A stretch of DNA of 64,000 nucleotides from a virus, in IMG/VR virus record IMGVR_UViG_3300021168_000355, positions 1 through 64,000 of that record, one strand, 5' to 3'. Both the position numbers and the translations under genes were made by a program. Below, piece after piece: positions 51,024 to 59,429 of this stretch (the first letter of the stretch is position 1; every line of letters starts with the position of its first letter). The notes beneath the pieces were generated by a model that did not search any database, was not told where the DNA came from, and saw only the letters and a program-made list of their open reading frames with translations.

Positions 51024-51054
51024 AGTAGGGCTCGGGGACGAGCCCTACTTTTTT
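51024..51054 (+). terminator. Strong intrinsic terminator
   Basis: 11-bp perfect stem AGTAGGGCTCG / CGAGCCCTACT, GGGA loop, then a run of T. Ends the 50857 transcript. Confidence 0.92.
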
Positions 51055-51071
51055 GGAGAGGGAGGCTGAGC

Positions 51072-51284
51072 ATGGGTAAAGGTAAAGACAAGAAAAAAGC
51101 GAAGAAAAAGGCAGAGAAGCGGATGCAAAAGGAAGCCCGAGCCTCGTTCCACCGCGCCCACCAGATTGTAGCTACCGTAATTCTGGCTAAGGAGCTTGGC
51201 TCCATCATGCGCCGCGAACGGGACAAGCCATCGCCTGTGCAAACGGACGCTCATAAGTCCCCCGACCCTTCCCCGGCCAAATGA
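51072..51284 (+). CDS. Small basic lysine-rich protein
   Basis: 70 aa. The first 25 residues are mostly Lys/Glu (KDKKKAKKKAEKR), then a hydrophobic helix VATVILAKELGSIM and a Pro-rich tail. Good GGAGGGAGG site. It may bind nucleic acid by charge. Confidence 0.6.
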   Translation: MGKGKDKKKAKKKAEKRMQKEARASFHRAHQIVATVILAKELGSIMRRERDKPSPVQTDAHKSPDPSPAK

Positions 51285-51309
51285 TAATAATCCCCCAGCT
51301 TAGACTTGC

Positions 51310-51537
51310 GTGAGCAAAGGCATGATGGCAATAGTGGGTATATGGGAGTTTATGAGGTCTGGTTGGAGTTGGTTGTATGATCTGGGCTGGGGTGGTTTAT
51401 TGGGGTTGGTGGCTGTTGTGTGCGTGTTGTTGCCTTGTAAGTGGGACCCAGCTATAAGGCTGAAGGAATGGTTCGAGGGTTGGGATAGGGAGGGGCCGGA
51501 TGATCATGAGGAGGAATTGGAAGCAGACGATCATTGA
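51310..51537 (+). CDS. Small single-pass membrane protein
   Basis: 75 aa from GTG 51310 (start uncertain; ATG at 51322 also possible, neither with a good ribosome site). Hydrophobic segment GLLGLVAVVCVLLP about 28-42, acidic C-terminus. Unknown. Confidence 0.5.
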   Translation: MSKGMMAIVGIWEFMRSGWSWLYDLGWGGLLGLVAVVCVLLPCKWDPAIRLKEWFEGWDREGPDDHEEELEADDH

Positions 51538-51709
51538 CGGCGGGGTGAATTATACATAAATAAGGGGTGGTTATTATTTTTTCTGGTGGGGTTGGGAGGG
51601 GTGCAGGCCCCCCCTTCGGCAAAACCACGGCAATCGTAAACTTTTTCGGGGTATCCCAAGGCCCACCGTGAACGCACCATGAACACCACATAGCAATCCG
51701 CCAAAGAAA

Positions 51710-51739
51710 AGCCCTGCGCTCAACTGGTGAGGCAGGGCT
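51710..51739 (-). terminator. Minus-strand terminator
   Basis: Minus strand AGCCCTGC and GCAGGGCT (8-bp stem, 14-nt loop) followed by TTTTCTTT. Ends the small minus-strand gene group 51766-52487. The stretch 51540-51700 shows no gene. Confidence 0.7.
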
Positions 51740-51765
51740 GGTCAATGGGAGGCGACGGTGCTATC

Positions 51766-51837
51766 CTACACCCAGCCCCTCATTAGAGCGGTGGTGAGAA
51801 GGACAACCGCGATGGTGTTGGCAATGACCGGGCCCAT
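51766..51837 (-). CDS. Possible 23-aa membrane microprotein
   Basis: ATG 51837 starts one base after the stop of the 51839 gene (TAAaATG) and encodes a short hydrophobic helix (IANTIAVVLLTTALM). Size gives little statistical support. Confidence 0.3.
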   Translation of the reverse strand: MGPVIANTIAVVLLTTALMRGWV

Positions 51838-51838
51838 T

Positions 51839-52216
51839 TTATTCGCCCGACAATGCATGGTCAGTGCCTCGCGTAGAGGCGGCGGCGAACAGGCGGGCCT
51901 GGCGTGCCCGTATGCTCCCGTCAAGGCATGTCCTCTGGCCCACATGCTGATGGAGGTGTCCAGCGCATACCAGGGCCTGGCAGCGTGGGCACTCTGCCAC
52001 CACACGGCGATTAGGGCGACCGTCCTTCCCCTTGAGACGCTGGGGAAGGACCAGGACCAGGACCTCGCCGATGCGATGGACGCTAACGTGGTCGGGGGGA
52101 ATGGCGACCCCAGGCCTCAAGCCCAGCGCGGTGAGCAGGTCGCGGCTGTCCATTGGATAGCCATGCTGGTCCTTGAGGTAAGTGGTGCGGACCATGTTGC
52201 GGTAGGTAATACGCAT
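51839..52216 (-). CDS. Hypothetical protein with CxxC...H motif
   Basis: 125 aa from ATG 52216 behind GGAGG. CPRCQALVCAGHLHQH near 80-95 could bind zinc. N-terminal half has strands around VSVHRIGEVLVLVLP. GC-rich compared with the rest of the window. Unknown. Confidence 0.65.
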   Translation of the reverse strand: MRITYRNMVRTTYLKDQHGYPMDSRDLLTALGLRPGVAIPPDHVSVHRIGEVLVLVLPQRLKGKDGRPNRRVVAECPRCQALVCAGHLHQHVGQRTCLDGSIRARQARLFAAASTRGTDHALSGE

Positions 52217-52226
52217 TGGAGCCTCC

Positions 52227-52487
52227 TTAGTGGCAAGAGCAGTGGTGAACGCGATGGGCGTGGACGACAGGCGCAGGCACTGTGACCACGTGGACCTCAA
52301 CTACCACCCGTTGCACGGGAGGCAGGGGAGGCGACGCAATGCCTGCCTGAGCGGTGTCGGTGGGCAGGTAGGCGTAGGCAAGGCAGCCAAGGACAAAGGC
52401 GATGATTAGGGCGAGGACAAGGCGGGGATCAAGGCGGCGATCGGTGGCGGCGGTGGCGGGAGCAGACTTGGCAGTGGACTTGGTCAT
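52227..52487 (-). CDS. Single-pass membrane protein with His/Cys-rich end
   Basis: 86 aa. Cytoplasmic basic N-terminus, membrane helix LVLALIIAFVLGCLAYAYL (about 23-41), then a Pro/Val part and an unusual C-terminal HRVHHCSCH cluster likely to bind metal. Could be anchored and facing the periplasm. Confidence 0.65.
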   Translation of the reverse strand: MTKSTAKSAPATAATDRRLDPRLVLALIIAFVLGCLAYAYLPTDTAQAGIASPPLPPVQRVVVEVHVVTVPAPVVHAHRVHHCSCH

Positions 52488-52512
52488 GAGAGGGACTCCA
52501 GTTTGGGGATTG

Positions 52513-52540
52513 AAAAAAGGGGCGCCTGAGAGGCGCCCCT
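52513..52540 (-). terminator. Minus-strand terminator
   Basis: Minus strand AGGGGCGCC CTCTCA-type loop GGCGCCCCT, then TTTTTTC. It ends the 52552-53022 transcript. Confidence 0.9.
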
Positions 52541-52551
52541 CGTTGCGTGAA

Positions 52552-53022
52552 TTACGCCTTCACCTCCTGCGCGACTGGCGCGACGGGCGCCAGCTTGTAT
52601 CGCTTGAGGTCGCCCTTGTCGCAACGGACAAGCTTGCGCTGGGTGATCTTGGCGATATCATGCAGGTCGGTGTGGATCGAGGACAGCTGGCGCAATTTGC
52701 CCCCTCGCTCCTGCGTTGCGGCACTCGCCTCTTGCAAGCTTACGCCCTCCTCACGCTGAAGGAGGGGATAAAGCACGAAGCGATTGGTGCCCTCGCGGAA
52801 GGCGCCAGTTTTGGCGAATGAAGCTTGCGCCTTCTTCATTGTGTCCTCCCACTTCACCTTCTCAGGCGCAGCGGCAGGAGCAGGCGTCTCGGCGACAGGC
52901 GCCGGAGCAGGCGTCTCAACAATCGGCGCCGGAGCAGGCGTCTCGATTGCAGGCGTTTCGGCGACGTTCGAGGTCTTCGAGGACTTGCGAGCGGCGGCGC
53001 GTTGGGCTTTAGTCAAGGACAT
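52552..53022 (-). CDS. Hypothetical protein with Pro/Ala repeats
   Basis: 156 aa. Three copies of ETPAPAPxxxETPAP (about 22-52) precede a helical domain with WEDTMKKAQASFAKTGAFREGTN and LVRCDKGDLKRYKLAP. The fold of the C-terminal half is not recognised. Likely single-gene transcript ended by the terminator at 52513. Confidence 0.65.
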   Translation of the reverse strand: MSLTKAQRAAARKSSKTSNVAETPAIETPAPAPIVETPAPAPVAETPAPAAAPEKVKWEDTMKKAQASFAKTGAFREGTNRFVLYPLLQREEGVSLQEASAATQERGGKLRQLSSIHTDLHDIAKITQRKLVRCDKGDLKRYKLAPVAPVAQEVKA

Positions 53023-53985
53023 TGTAGTATCTCACAGTTTGAGGTGGCGGCAGAGGCACTCAGGCTTGCCGGAGTCGATCAATCGACCCAACGCAAACAA
53101 TAGACCCGATCGGATTCCAGTGCAACAAAAAACCAAGCAGGAGTGGATATTAAATTTAGTTGGCCGTCATCTAAAAAACAGTTGGCTCGCGTATAACACT
53201 AACCAGCGTGCGGTCCAATGGCGGAACCATCACTTTTGGTGATATGCGTTTAAATCGGCACAGAGGCTCGCTGACGGCGTTCCTTTTCGCCTCCAGCGTG
53301 CTATGGGGGCACCGCCGACTTTGCCGTGTACGAGGAAATTCCGAAAAACCAAAACCGAAAGGCCCTCTTTCGGTTCTAATTTCCAGAACCCAACTGCCAG
53401 AGTTCTGGCGAAACCTGCGACGATTGGCACAGAGGCGGTCTACACTGGCGATAGGAAATTCCAGGTATTACTTAGTCCCTGGAAAAAAATTCCTGCCGTC
53501 AGCGGTGGGTCTGAGGCGGTTTTAATAGGCTAAAACAAGGTTTGCCAATACTTAGCCTTTACTTGGTTCAGGACAGCCTATACTTGACTATACTTGCGTT
53601 GGACAAAGTATTGTGTTAGTCTAGTAAATCGATAGAGGTTCTGAGGTAACGGATTCGGATTCTGGGAATGTGGGAATGAGGCATTGGGATAGGCAGAAGG
53701 TTCTGGAATCGGGAAACTGGCAACAGGGAGGCCCGCTTTCCAGAAGCTTTGGGATTTCCAGAAGGCGGGATCAGGACTTGGGATTTCCAACAGGAGGTCA
53801 CAGTGTGTCCCCAGCGCCACAGTGACAGGGAAAGCACACCGTTGCTCCTATGTCACACCTTCGGAATTCCAGAAGTTGACAGGTGTCAACATTCGGGATT
53901 CCAGTAGGAGGATAGGACAAGGCATTGGCACGCCTCTCGCCGCCAATTGAGGCGTGCTAATAGCCCATCGTATTAACGATTGGGT
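53023..53985. other. Gene-free region with dispersed GGGATTCCAG-type repeats
   Basis: No reading frame here has a ribosome site or protein-like composition. From about 53640 to 53910 a degenerate motif GGGATTTCCAGAAG recurs in both orientations (near 53701, 53735, 53750, 53778, 53863 and 53895). Near 53530-53605 TATACTTG/ATACTTAG units recur. Such iteron-like clusters next to the helicase-primase suggest part of an origin or control region. Confidence 0.5.
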
Positions 53986-53988
53986 ATA

Positions 53989-54027
53989 GGCTCGGGGACG
54001 ACCCACATTGTCCTCGAGCCTTTTTTA
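53989..54027 (+). terminator. Intrinsic terminator in gene-free region
   Basis: GGCTCGGGGAC (53989-53999) pairs with GTCCTCGAGCC (54010-54020) with one G-T pair, followed by TTTTTTATTTT. With no gene upstream on this strand, it may end an unseen small RNA from the 53640-53985 region or block read-through into the origin. Confidence 0.8.
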
Positions 54028-54042
54028 TTTTAGTATACTAAA
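54028..54042. repeat. TTTTAGTATACTAAA palindrome
   Basis: Same palindrome core as at 41890 and 63446/63486. It touches the T-tract of the terminator at 53989-54027. Confidence 0.8.
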
Positions 54043-54309
54043 CAGGCTAAGCGATGTGTAGCCACAATTCTGGTATTCCGAAAGAGGCAGAGCAACGCTC
54101 TGCCTCTACCTGTGCTGTGAACATGCTAATAGGTGCGGTATTCCGTGTCCCCCAGCGCCGAAGGCGCTGCCGAGCAGAGCGAGGCAATTCATTGTTCTCC
54201 CTTCATTATTCAGGTACCAGGGGTGGGTTTTTTCTGAGGGGTGGGGTGGTTTTTCCTGTAAAGTTTTCCGGCTTTTTGGTGCAGAGTTTTCCGCTTTCCT
54301 TCCCCCAGC

Positions 54310-54640
54310 GAGAGCAAAAGTGTATCGATGGTGTATCCAAGTACCGTATCTCTTGTAAGTTATTGATATCATTGAGCTTTTTAAATGAGGAAATACACTA
54401 ATACACTAAATACACTGGAATCTAACAAAGTTCCGTGTAACCATGATTGTGGGAAAAAATCCCTGTTCCGCAATCTACCACACACTTAACCTGTAACTAC
54501 TCACAGTTGTAAGGTATGACATACACAACTTTAACGACCATTTATTTATTTATTTAGTCCCATATAGAAATTTGTAAACCCCTTGTGTCTAGTGTATCGT
54601 GTGTATTCGCCTGTAAAAATAAATCATTTTTGTGGATATA
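54310..54640. other. AT-rich repeat region, candidate replication origin
   Basis: Contains tandem ATACACTA units (54393-54416), inverse TGTATC units (54320-54338 and 54585-54609), a TTTA x4 run (54541-54556) and one DnaA-box-like TGTGGATA (54631). It is clearly more AT-rich than neighbouring DNA and sits upstream of the primase-helicase. 54043-54309 shows no supported gene. Confidence 0.5.
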
Positions 54641-54647
54641 TACGGTA

Positions 54648-54676
54648 TTGACAAGGACAAGCTTCCATGCTACTAT
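54648..54676 (+). promoter_or_regulatory. Phage promoter TTGACA-17-TACTAT
   Basis: TTGACA 54648-54653, 17-bp spacer, TACTAT 54671-54676 with CATGC before it. Drives the replication block. Confidence 0.85.
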
Positions 54677-54705
54677 ACATAATAAAGGAAAACAGGAAAA
54701 TCCTG

Positions 54706-54939
54706 ATGAACGACGTATCCTTCCTCAAAGAAACCTTTATGACCAGAGCAGAAACAACTGCCTATATTCGCTCAAAAGGTCATCACATTAGTTCTTTTTC
54801 CTTATCATATCTTGCCACACAAAAGCAAGGTCCTCCTTATAAAATATTCGGCGTTAGTGCCATTTATTCAATTACCGATGTTGATGCTTGGATAGCATCT
54901 TACTTCCGAAAATCCGAAAAACTATCCGCTACCGCTTAA
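54706..54939 (+). CDS. Excisionase/MerR-like small HTH protein
   Basis: 77 aa from ATG 54706 (AGGAAAA upstream). TRAETTAYIRSKGHHISSFSL followed by GPPYKIFGVSAIYSITDVDAWI has the winged helix-turn-helix layout of AlpA/excisionase proteins. The second part resembles the 62238 product. Perhaps controls replication genes or marks the origin. Confidence 0.7.
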   Translation: MNDVSFLKETFMTRAETTAYIRSKGHHISSFSLSYLATQKQGPPYKIFGVSAIYSITDVDAWIASYFRKSEKLSATA

Positions 54940-54980
54940 AGCGCCATATCGCGTTATAACCATAGTCATGGATTATATCA

Positions 54981-57647
54981 ATGTCCGCCTATAAGCAAGA
55001 AATGACGCGGCATAGAGGAAGACCAAGGAAACAACAACCACCAAGAGTAATACCTCATGCAATAATGAGATTATACCATCCTGATGGCACTCCTCATGTT
55101 GAGGCATCACCGGGTGAAGAGGCACGTAGATTTGCTAATAGCCTACGCTTGAATTCTGGACCTGCCATTAAAGCGTTAGGCACACTCCTCAACCCTGAAC
55201 CTCCATTCAAGTTTGAACGTATTGATGCCGTAACTGAATTAACCTACAAAGACGGCTCAATTCCGTTTCTTGAAGTTCGTATCCTAAAGCAAAATTCGAC
55301 GGGATTTGTTTCAACCTCTAATCCTAATCTATTGTCATTCCCAGAATCTCCTAATAAAACAAATAAGGAATATAAACACATATACTTCGGAGATAAAATA
55401 TGGCCAACAGATCCAGAAACAGGCAACGAGCGGACTGATCGCAACACCTTTTGCAATACCACCAGTGCCCTCTTTCAAACAGGACTATTTATTCCTTCTA
55501 ATGCTCCGGCGGCGGTGGAATTATTAAAACGCTATCGAAGTGATCTGGATGAATACAATCGACGCCTCACAGCGTTTAAAGCCTCACAATCACCAGATTA
55601 TCAGGGATCAGACACGCCCCCAACATTTCCAGAGCAACAACCTCCAACACCAGTCTTTATATGGACTGAGGGAGATAAATCACGACGAGGTGTAGAATCA
55701 TATATAAATCCAGATGATCCAGCAATCCTCAGCCTTCTTGAAGAATACAATGTGGACATTGTTACTCTAGGCGTATTAGCGGGAGCGCCGGGAGCCGCTA
55801 ATACCAATTACACACTACGACCATACTCCAATGACTTCATTGTCAAAGGAGTAAATGATGAATTTCTGGAATTACCGCTCGCCTTACACATATACGCCCG
55901 CGATAACGATGATGACGGGAGAACAGAAGCAAATATAACCGCACAAGCCCTCGTCAAGCTGGGGGTGCCTGTGGAGCAGGTGCGAATAGCGAATCCACCT
56001 ATTAGTGCGCCTTTGAAATGGGATGATGGGGATCAATTACCTCCTGGCATATCTGCATATGACCGCTTGAAACAAATCCTTGATGCACCAGCAACAATTG
56101 GTCAATATGTTTTTCGTGCGAAAGGCAAGGAACAGGAAGTAGATCCAACTAACCGCAACAATAAGCGATTGGCTATTCAACGTATATCCACAGCCATTTT
56201 TGATGAGACCTCAACTGGTGAACGCCACTTTGTAATCTCTAAAACAGGAGAAACATTATCAGCATCCGATTATATGTATATGGCAGAATTGTGTCTTGAG
56301 GAGATGGGCCATCAACCCACAGATAACCTCCTTCGTGAAGGGGATTGGAAGCCTGTATTCGTTAGTCGATTTCCACATCAAATTGAAACCCGCAATTTTA
56401 TCTATGAAGAGGTAATGCAAACCATTGAGAGAGGGCAATTCGAGCTTGCCTCTGCACCAAATAAAGAGATATACAATCCAGAAACATATCTCCTTGATGG
56501 ATTTGGATTGCCTGACACAATTCGCAATCGCCTTATATCCAGAGTTATCATCCGAGACTTTGTTGCGGTTACATTACGCGCACATTTGGACAAAGGTCCT
56601 GTAATACCTCAAATGTTGCCAATCCTACATGCTGATGAAGGAGTAGGCAAATCGGAGTTCTGTAAAGTTCTAGCTGGGGGAACACCTGGTCCTGAATCCT
56701 TTCATTCACGATACTCCAATAACATTGATATTGGTGATCTTAAATCCTTAGCTGATAGGGGTCAGGCAGCATTTGCTAATAAAGCCAAATGTAAAACCAT
56801 ATTAGAATTCCAAGATAAAGCACTCGGCGATACCATAACAATAGCCCAGAATGGATTATTGAATGATATGGCAAACATGTCTCAGGTACAGTTTCGTGAA
56901 CCTTATAAAGTATATACCTCATTCCCTCGCCAATTCATAATCATCTTTACCACTAATCGTGAGGACTTGATTGGTCATAATATGGGACGGCGGCGGTGGA
57001 TCATTGTTGACCTAAACCAATCAATGAAGGGATTTGCTAAACGAGCGGCAGAATTACGAAAGAGGAAATTAGATCCAAATTCAGAGCCTCTAACATTGGA
57101 AGAGGAACTCATTGCTCAGGGACATAATCCTGGAATCCTTAAGAACTTCCAAAAGAGAGCAGCAACATTAGCCTATATGTATAATTCTGGAGAGTGGAGA
57201 GGAACATTGATAGTTCCCCCAGAGCTAACATCAGATATGGAAGAGGAAAGAGATAAATTCTCCCCAACACAAAATTGGGAATTGGTATTACAGGAAGAAT
57301 TATTGAGAGAACCCCATGATGAAGAAGAGGGAACATTGGCGACAGAGACTAGAATGGTATTATCAACCTCATTATATGCCGCTGTCAAAGAGAGAACAGG
57401 TCGTGAGCCTCCTGATGCGAACTTTGGGAAATTAATGAAAAGCTTAGGATACAAGAACTACAAAATCCACAAGAAGAATGCTCGAGGTTGGTCAAAGGCT
57501 AAAACTGTTGAGGATATCAAAGAGTTCTCCAGATTTAAGCCAGCAGCACATGGGTCAGCAGGTCATTGGTATTTCTGTATTGATCCTCTTGATGTATCAG
57601 GAGCACGGCCACCCCGTCGTCATGTTGACCCAGATGTATTCCAATAG
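54981..57647 (+). CDS. Primase-helicase: TOPRIM-like + VirE/SF3-type ATPase
   Basis: 888 aa. A TOPRIM-like segment near 300-335 (YARDNDDDGRTEAN, LGVPVEQVRI, then a DDGDQLP stretch) suggests primase activity. The ATPase domain from about 545 shows Walker A DEGVGKSEF (about 553-561), TILEFQDKAL, a TTNREDLIG sensor near 655 and GRRRWIIVD near 670, as in VirE/VapE and phage D5-like helicases. The N-terminal 290 residues are unassigned. It would unwind and prime DNA for PolA. Weak ribosome site; start ATG 54981. Confidence 0.85.
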   Translation: MSAYKQEMTRHRGRPRKQQPPRVIPHAIMRLYHPDGTPHVEASPGEEARRFANSLRLNSGPAIKALGTLLNPEPPFKFERIDAVTELTYKDGSIPFLEVRILKQNSTGFVSTSNPNLLSFPESPNKTNKEYKHIYFGDKIWPTDPETGNERTDRNTFCNTTSALFQTGLFIPSNAPAAVELLKRYRSDLDEYNRRLTAFKASQSPDYQGSDTPPTFPEQQPPTPVFIWTEGDKSRRGVESYINPDDPAILSLLEEYNVDIVTLGVLAGAPGAANTNYTLRPYSNDFIVKGVNDEFLELPLALHIYARDNDDDGRTEANITAQALVKLGVPVEQVRIANPPISAPLKWDDGDQLPPGISAYDRLKQILDAPATIGQYVFRAKGKEQEVDPTNRNNKRLAIQRISTAIFDETSTGERHFVISKTGETLSASDYMYMAELCLEEMGHQPTDNLLREGDWKPVFVSRFPHQIETRNFIYEEVMQTIERGQFELASAPNKEIYNPETYLLDGFGLPDTIRNRLISRVIIRDFVAVTLRAHLDKGPVIPQMLPILHADEGVGKSEFCKVLAGGTPGPESFHSRYSNNIDIGDLKSLADRGQAAFANKAKCKTILEFQDKALGDTITIAQNGLLNDMANMSQVQFREPYKVYTSFPRQFIIIFTTNREDLIGHNMGRRRWIIVDLNQSMKGFAKRAAELRKRKLDPNSEPLTLEEELIAQGHNPGILKNFQKRAATLAYMYNSGEWRGTLIVPPELTSDMEEERDKFSPTQNWELVLQEELLREPHDEEEGTLATETRMVLSTSLYAAVKERTGREPPDANFGKLMKSLGYKNYKIHKKNARGWSKAKTVEDIKEFSRFKPAAHGSAGHWYFCIDPLDVSGARPPRRHVDPDVFQ

Positions 57648-57657
57648 GGAGATAGAC

Positions 57658-57975
57658 ATGAGAGCACCTATACCTGTAGCCTATGTCACATCTGCTCCAT
57701 CTAATTGGTATAAACTTACTTTTGATGGATCAGGATACAATAAAGAACCAATATTAGCTTTTGCCATTACTGCTGAGGGGTATGCAGCACCTATAGTACC
57801 TTTTCAAACTGGTATACTAGATGATGATTATACCTTATTATATCCTGACGGGAGAGTTGATGATAGTTTTCGGATATATGATAATGTGGATGAATGGTTC
57901 GCAACAATGGTAATATCGCGTGAGGCAGAAATCCATTCTATCGCAACCAATATGGTAAAACATTCCAATGAATGA
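57658..57975 (+). CDS. Hypothetical protein after primase-helicase
   Basis: 105 aa from ATG 57658 behind GGGAGA. Beta-rich with DGSGYNKEPILAFAITAEGYAAPIV. No domain recognised. Ends 8 bp inside the next gene. Confidence 0.65.
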   Translation: MRAPIPVAYVTSAPSNWYKLTFDGSGYNKEPILAFAITAEGYAAPIVPFQTGILDDDYTLLYPDGRVDDSFRIYDNVDEWFATMVISREAEIHSIATNMVKHSNE

Positions 57976-58156
57976 TAAATCCCGTCTGCCACACATACAA
58001 CTTCAGCGTGCGTATTGGGAAATTCGGAAAAACAGGACAACACACAGGCATGTGCTGATGGGTTGTACTTCCAAATTCTCCTCTATCAAAAGAATAGGAC
58101 CATGGCGTCCAGCTGAGATAAATGAATGGTTTGGCGATACAAAGAAACCGGTGTGA
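57968..58156 (+). CDS. Small basic protein with HTH-like end
   Basis: 62 aa, coupled with both neighbours. Basic, with GPWRPAEINEWFGDTKKP at the end, recalling the IYGDTKKPQ helix end of the 45244 HTH protein. Unknown. Confidence 0.55.
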   Translation: MNDKSRLPHIQLQRAYWEIRKNRTTHRHVLMGCTSKFSSIKRIGPWRPAEINEWFGDTKKPV

Positions 58157-58157
58157 C

Positions 58158-58532
58158 ATGGCTGAGATCCTTCCATTATCAAATGGCAATTTAGCTAAAG
58201 CCACTCTCGCAGCACAGGAATGGCTAACTGAGACCTTTGCTGTGTTTCGTCCACCACCATCTCCTGATTACCCTGATCCTATGCCTTTGCAACTTGGCAT
58301 ATACGAACTCATCCTCTCTGTTGCGCCAGAAAATATATCCCCTGCTGGGGTGAAGAACTTCCTTATCCAATATACGACTAGGCCTGAATATTATCAAATG
58401 GTACTGGAATCGTCACGACGATTTGACCTCAACGCATTGCCTTTAATGCTTATCACAGATGAGGAACGAGAATATGCGAGACGATGCCTATATCCTAATG
58501 AATTTCAGGAAATACCAGACGATCAAGCTTGA
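58158..58532 (+). CDS. ProQ/FinO-family RNA chaperone
   Basis: 124 aa from ATG 58158, one base after the previous stop. The FinO domain pattern is visible: helix AAQEWLTETFAVF, then PMPLQLGIYELIL, a KNFLIQYTTRPEYYQMV helix (tyrosine and arginine at the RNA-binding positions), RFDLNAL and a C-terminal EREYARRCL helix. Members bind structured RNAs and promote pairing or stability. The phage makes at least one highly structured RNA (8885-9110), a possible target. It lacks long charged tails, like minimal ProQ proteins. Confidence 0.75.
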   Translation: MAEILPLSNGNLAKATLAAQEWLTETFAVFRPPPSPDYPDPMPLQLGIYELILSVAPENISPAGVKNFLIQYTTRPEYYQMVLESSRRFDLNALPLMLITDEEREYARRCLYPNEFQEIPDDQA

Positions 58533-58557
58533 CAGGAATCTCAATCTATGCTAGAGT
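58529..58557 (+). promoter_or_regulatory. Phage promoter TTGACA-17-TAGAGT
   Basis: TTGACA 58529-58534, 17-bp spacer, TAGAGT 58552-58557 with TATGC before it. Predicted +1 coincides with ATG 58565. Confidence 0.85.
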
Positions 58558-58564
58558 ACCTCAC

Positions 58565-59299
58565 ATGAATAACAAAATCCAGATCACCTCAGGGAAATAC
58601 AATGCTGCAACTGGACTCTACGAGAAGAACCCTTTTGCCGAAGCACCACCAGAGGCTGATGCTTTTGTTCCTGATTACCAATCGGAACGAGAACCTACAG
58701 TGGATCCAAGCGTGTTCGAGGAGGTGGCACCGCCAAGCGACCCGCCTCCTGAGACAGATAACAAAACCCCAATCGACCTCAAATATGTCCAAGACAAGGC
58801 TAAACGATTGGTTGCAATCGAAGACCGATTAGAGGAAATCGCTGCTGAGGAGAAAGTCCTCAAGGAAGAACAAAGGCAGATACGCATCTTCCAGCTTCCA
58901 GAAGCCATGTTTGAATTGGATATTAAGCCACCCGTCATTGGTGTTGGCAATCGATTAGTGGAGGTTGTGCCGCTTGTGACTGCTTCACTTCCAGCTAAGG
59001 AAGATCCAGATAAGCGTCAGAAAGCCATCAATGCGGTCATCGATCTGGGACTGGGTGGCAATGTTCGGCGCGCCTTAGAGATAGACTTTCCCAACGATGC
59101 AATAGTGGAACACAAAATCTTGGATGCGATTAGTGCTATTGACAAAGACCTCAAGCCTCGCATCAGTGCCACTATTCACCACGCGACCTATACCTCGATG
59201 ATTAGCAAGTTAATAGCCGCGGGAAAGGCCATCGACCGCGACCTGCTGGGGGTATGGGTTGGCAACATCGCAAGAGTTAAAAAGGTTAAGAATGATTAA
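58565..59299 (+). CDS. Hypothetical replication-block protein, predicted leaderless
   Basis: 244 aa from ATG 58565; an earlier in-frame ATG at 58529 would be inside the promoter. Acidic disordered N-terminus (1-70), coiled coil 70-105 with AIEDRLEEIAAEEKVLKEEQ, and an alpha/beta C-terminal part. No enzyme motif. Short distance to the -10 predicts leaderless translation. Confidence 0.7.
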   Translation: MNNKIQITSGKYNAATGLYEKNPFAEAPPEADAFVPDYQSEREPTVDPSVFEEVAPPSDPPPETDNKTPIDLKYVQDKAKRLVAIEDRLEEIAAEEKVLKEEQRQIRIFQLPEAMFELDIKPPVIGVGNRLVEVVPLVTASLPAKEDPDKRQKAINAVIDLGLGGNVRRALEIDFPNDAIVEHKILDAISAIDKDLKPRISATIHHATYTSMISKLIAAGKAIDRDLLGVWVGNIARVKKVKND

Positions 59300-59429
59300 C
59301 TGGCGCGATCCAGCACAGAGACTGGGTACAATGGTCTTTCCTAGCAGGCTAATACTTAAGGAGTGGGCATGGGACACTCCCGGGAGCGCGCCATCTAACA
59401 AGAGGAGGAGAGATAATGGCAAATCTTGA
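59292..59429 (+). CDS. Small basic hypothetical protein
   Basis: 45 aa from ATG 59292 overlapping the previous stop, with AAAGG upstream. Contains MVFPSRLILKEWAWDTPGS. The tight overlaps at both ends support a coupled gene. Confidence 0.5.
   Translation: MINWRDPAQRLGTMVFPSRLILKEWAWDTPGSAPSNKRRRDNGKS

Noticed and set aside
51758-52285. Long plus-strand frame opposite the 51839 gene
   Set aside because: Antisense shadow of a GC-rich gene whose minus-strand frame has GGAGG and zinc-like motif.
53230-53430. Minus-strand 66-codon frame
   Set aside because: No ribosome site or neighbour coupling; Trp/Arg/Pro-rich sequence is typical of a chance frame.
53208-53533. Plus-strand frames in the repeat region
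   Set aside because: Composition is not protein-like, no ribosome sites are present, and several frames of similar length overlap in a repeat-rich stretch.
54054-54401. 115-codon frame before the candidate origin
   Set aside because: Arg/Ser-rich without domain features and crossing repeats; no promoter or ribosome site.
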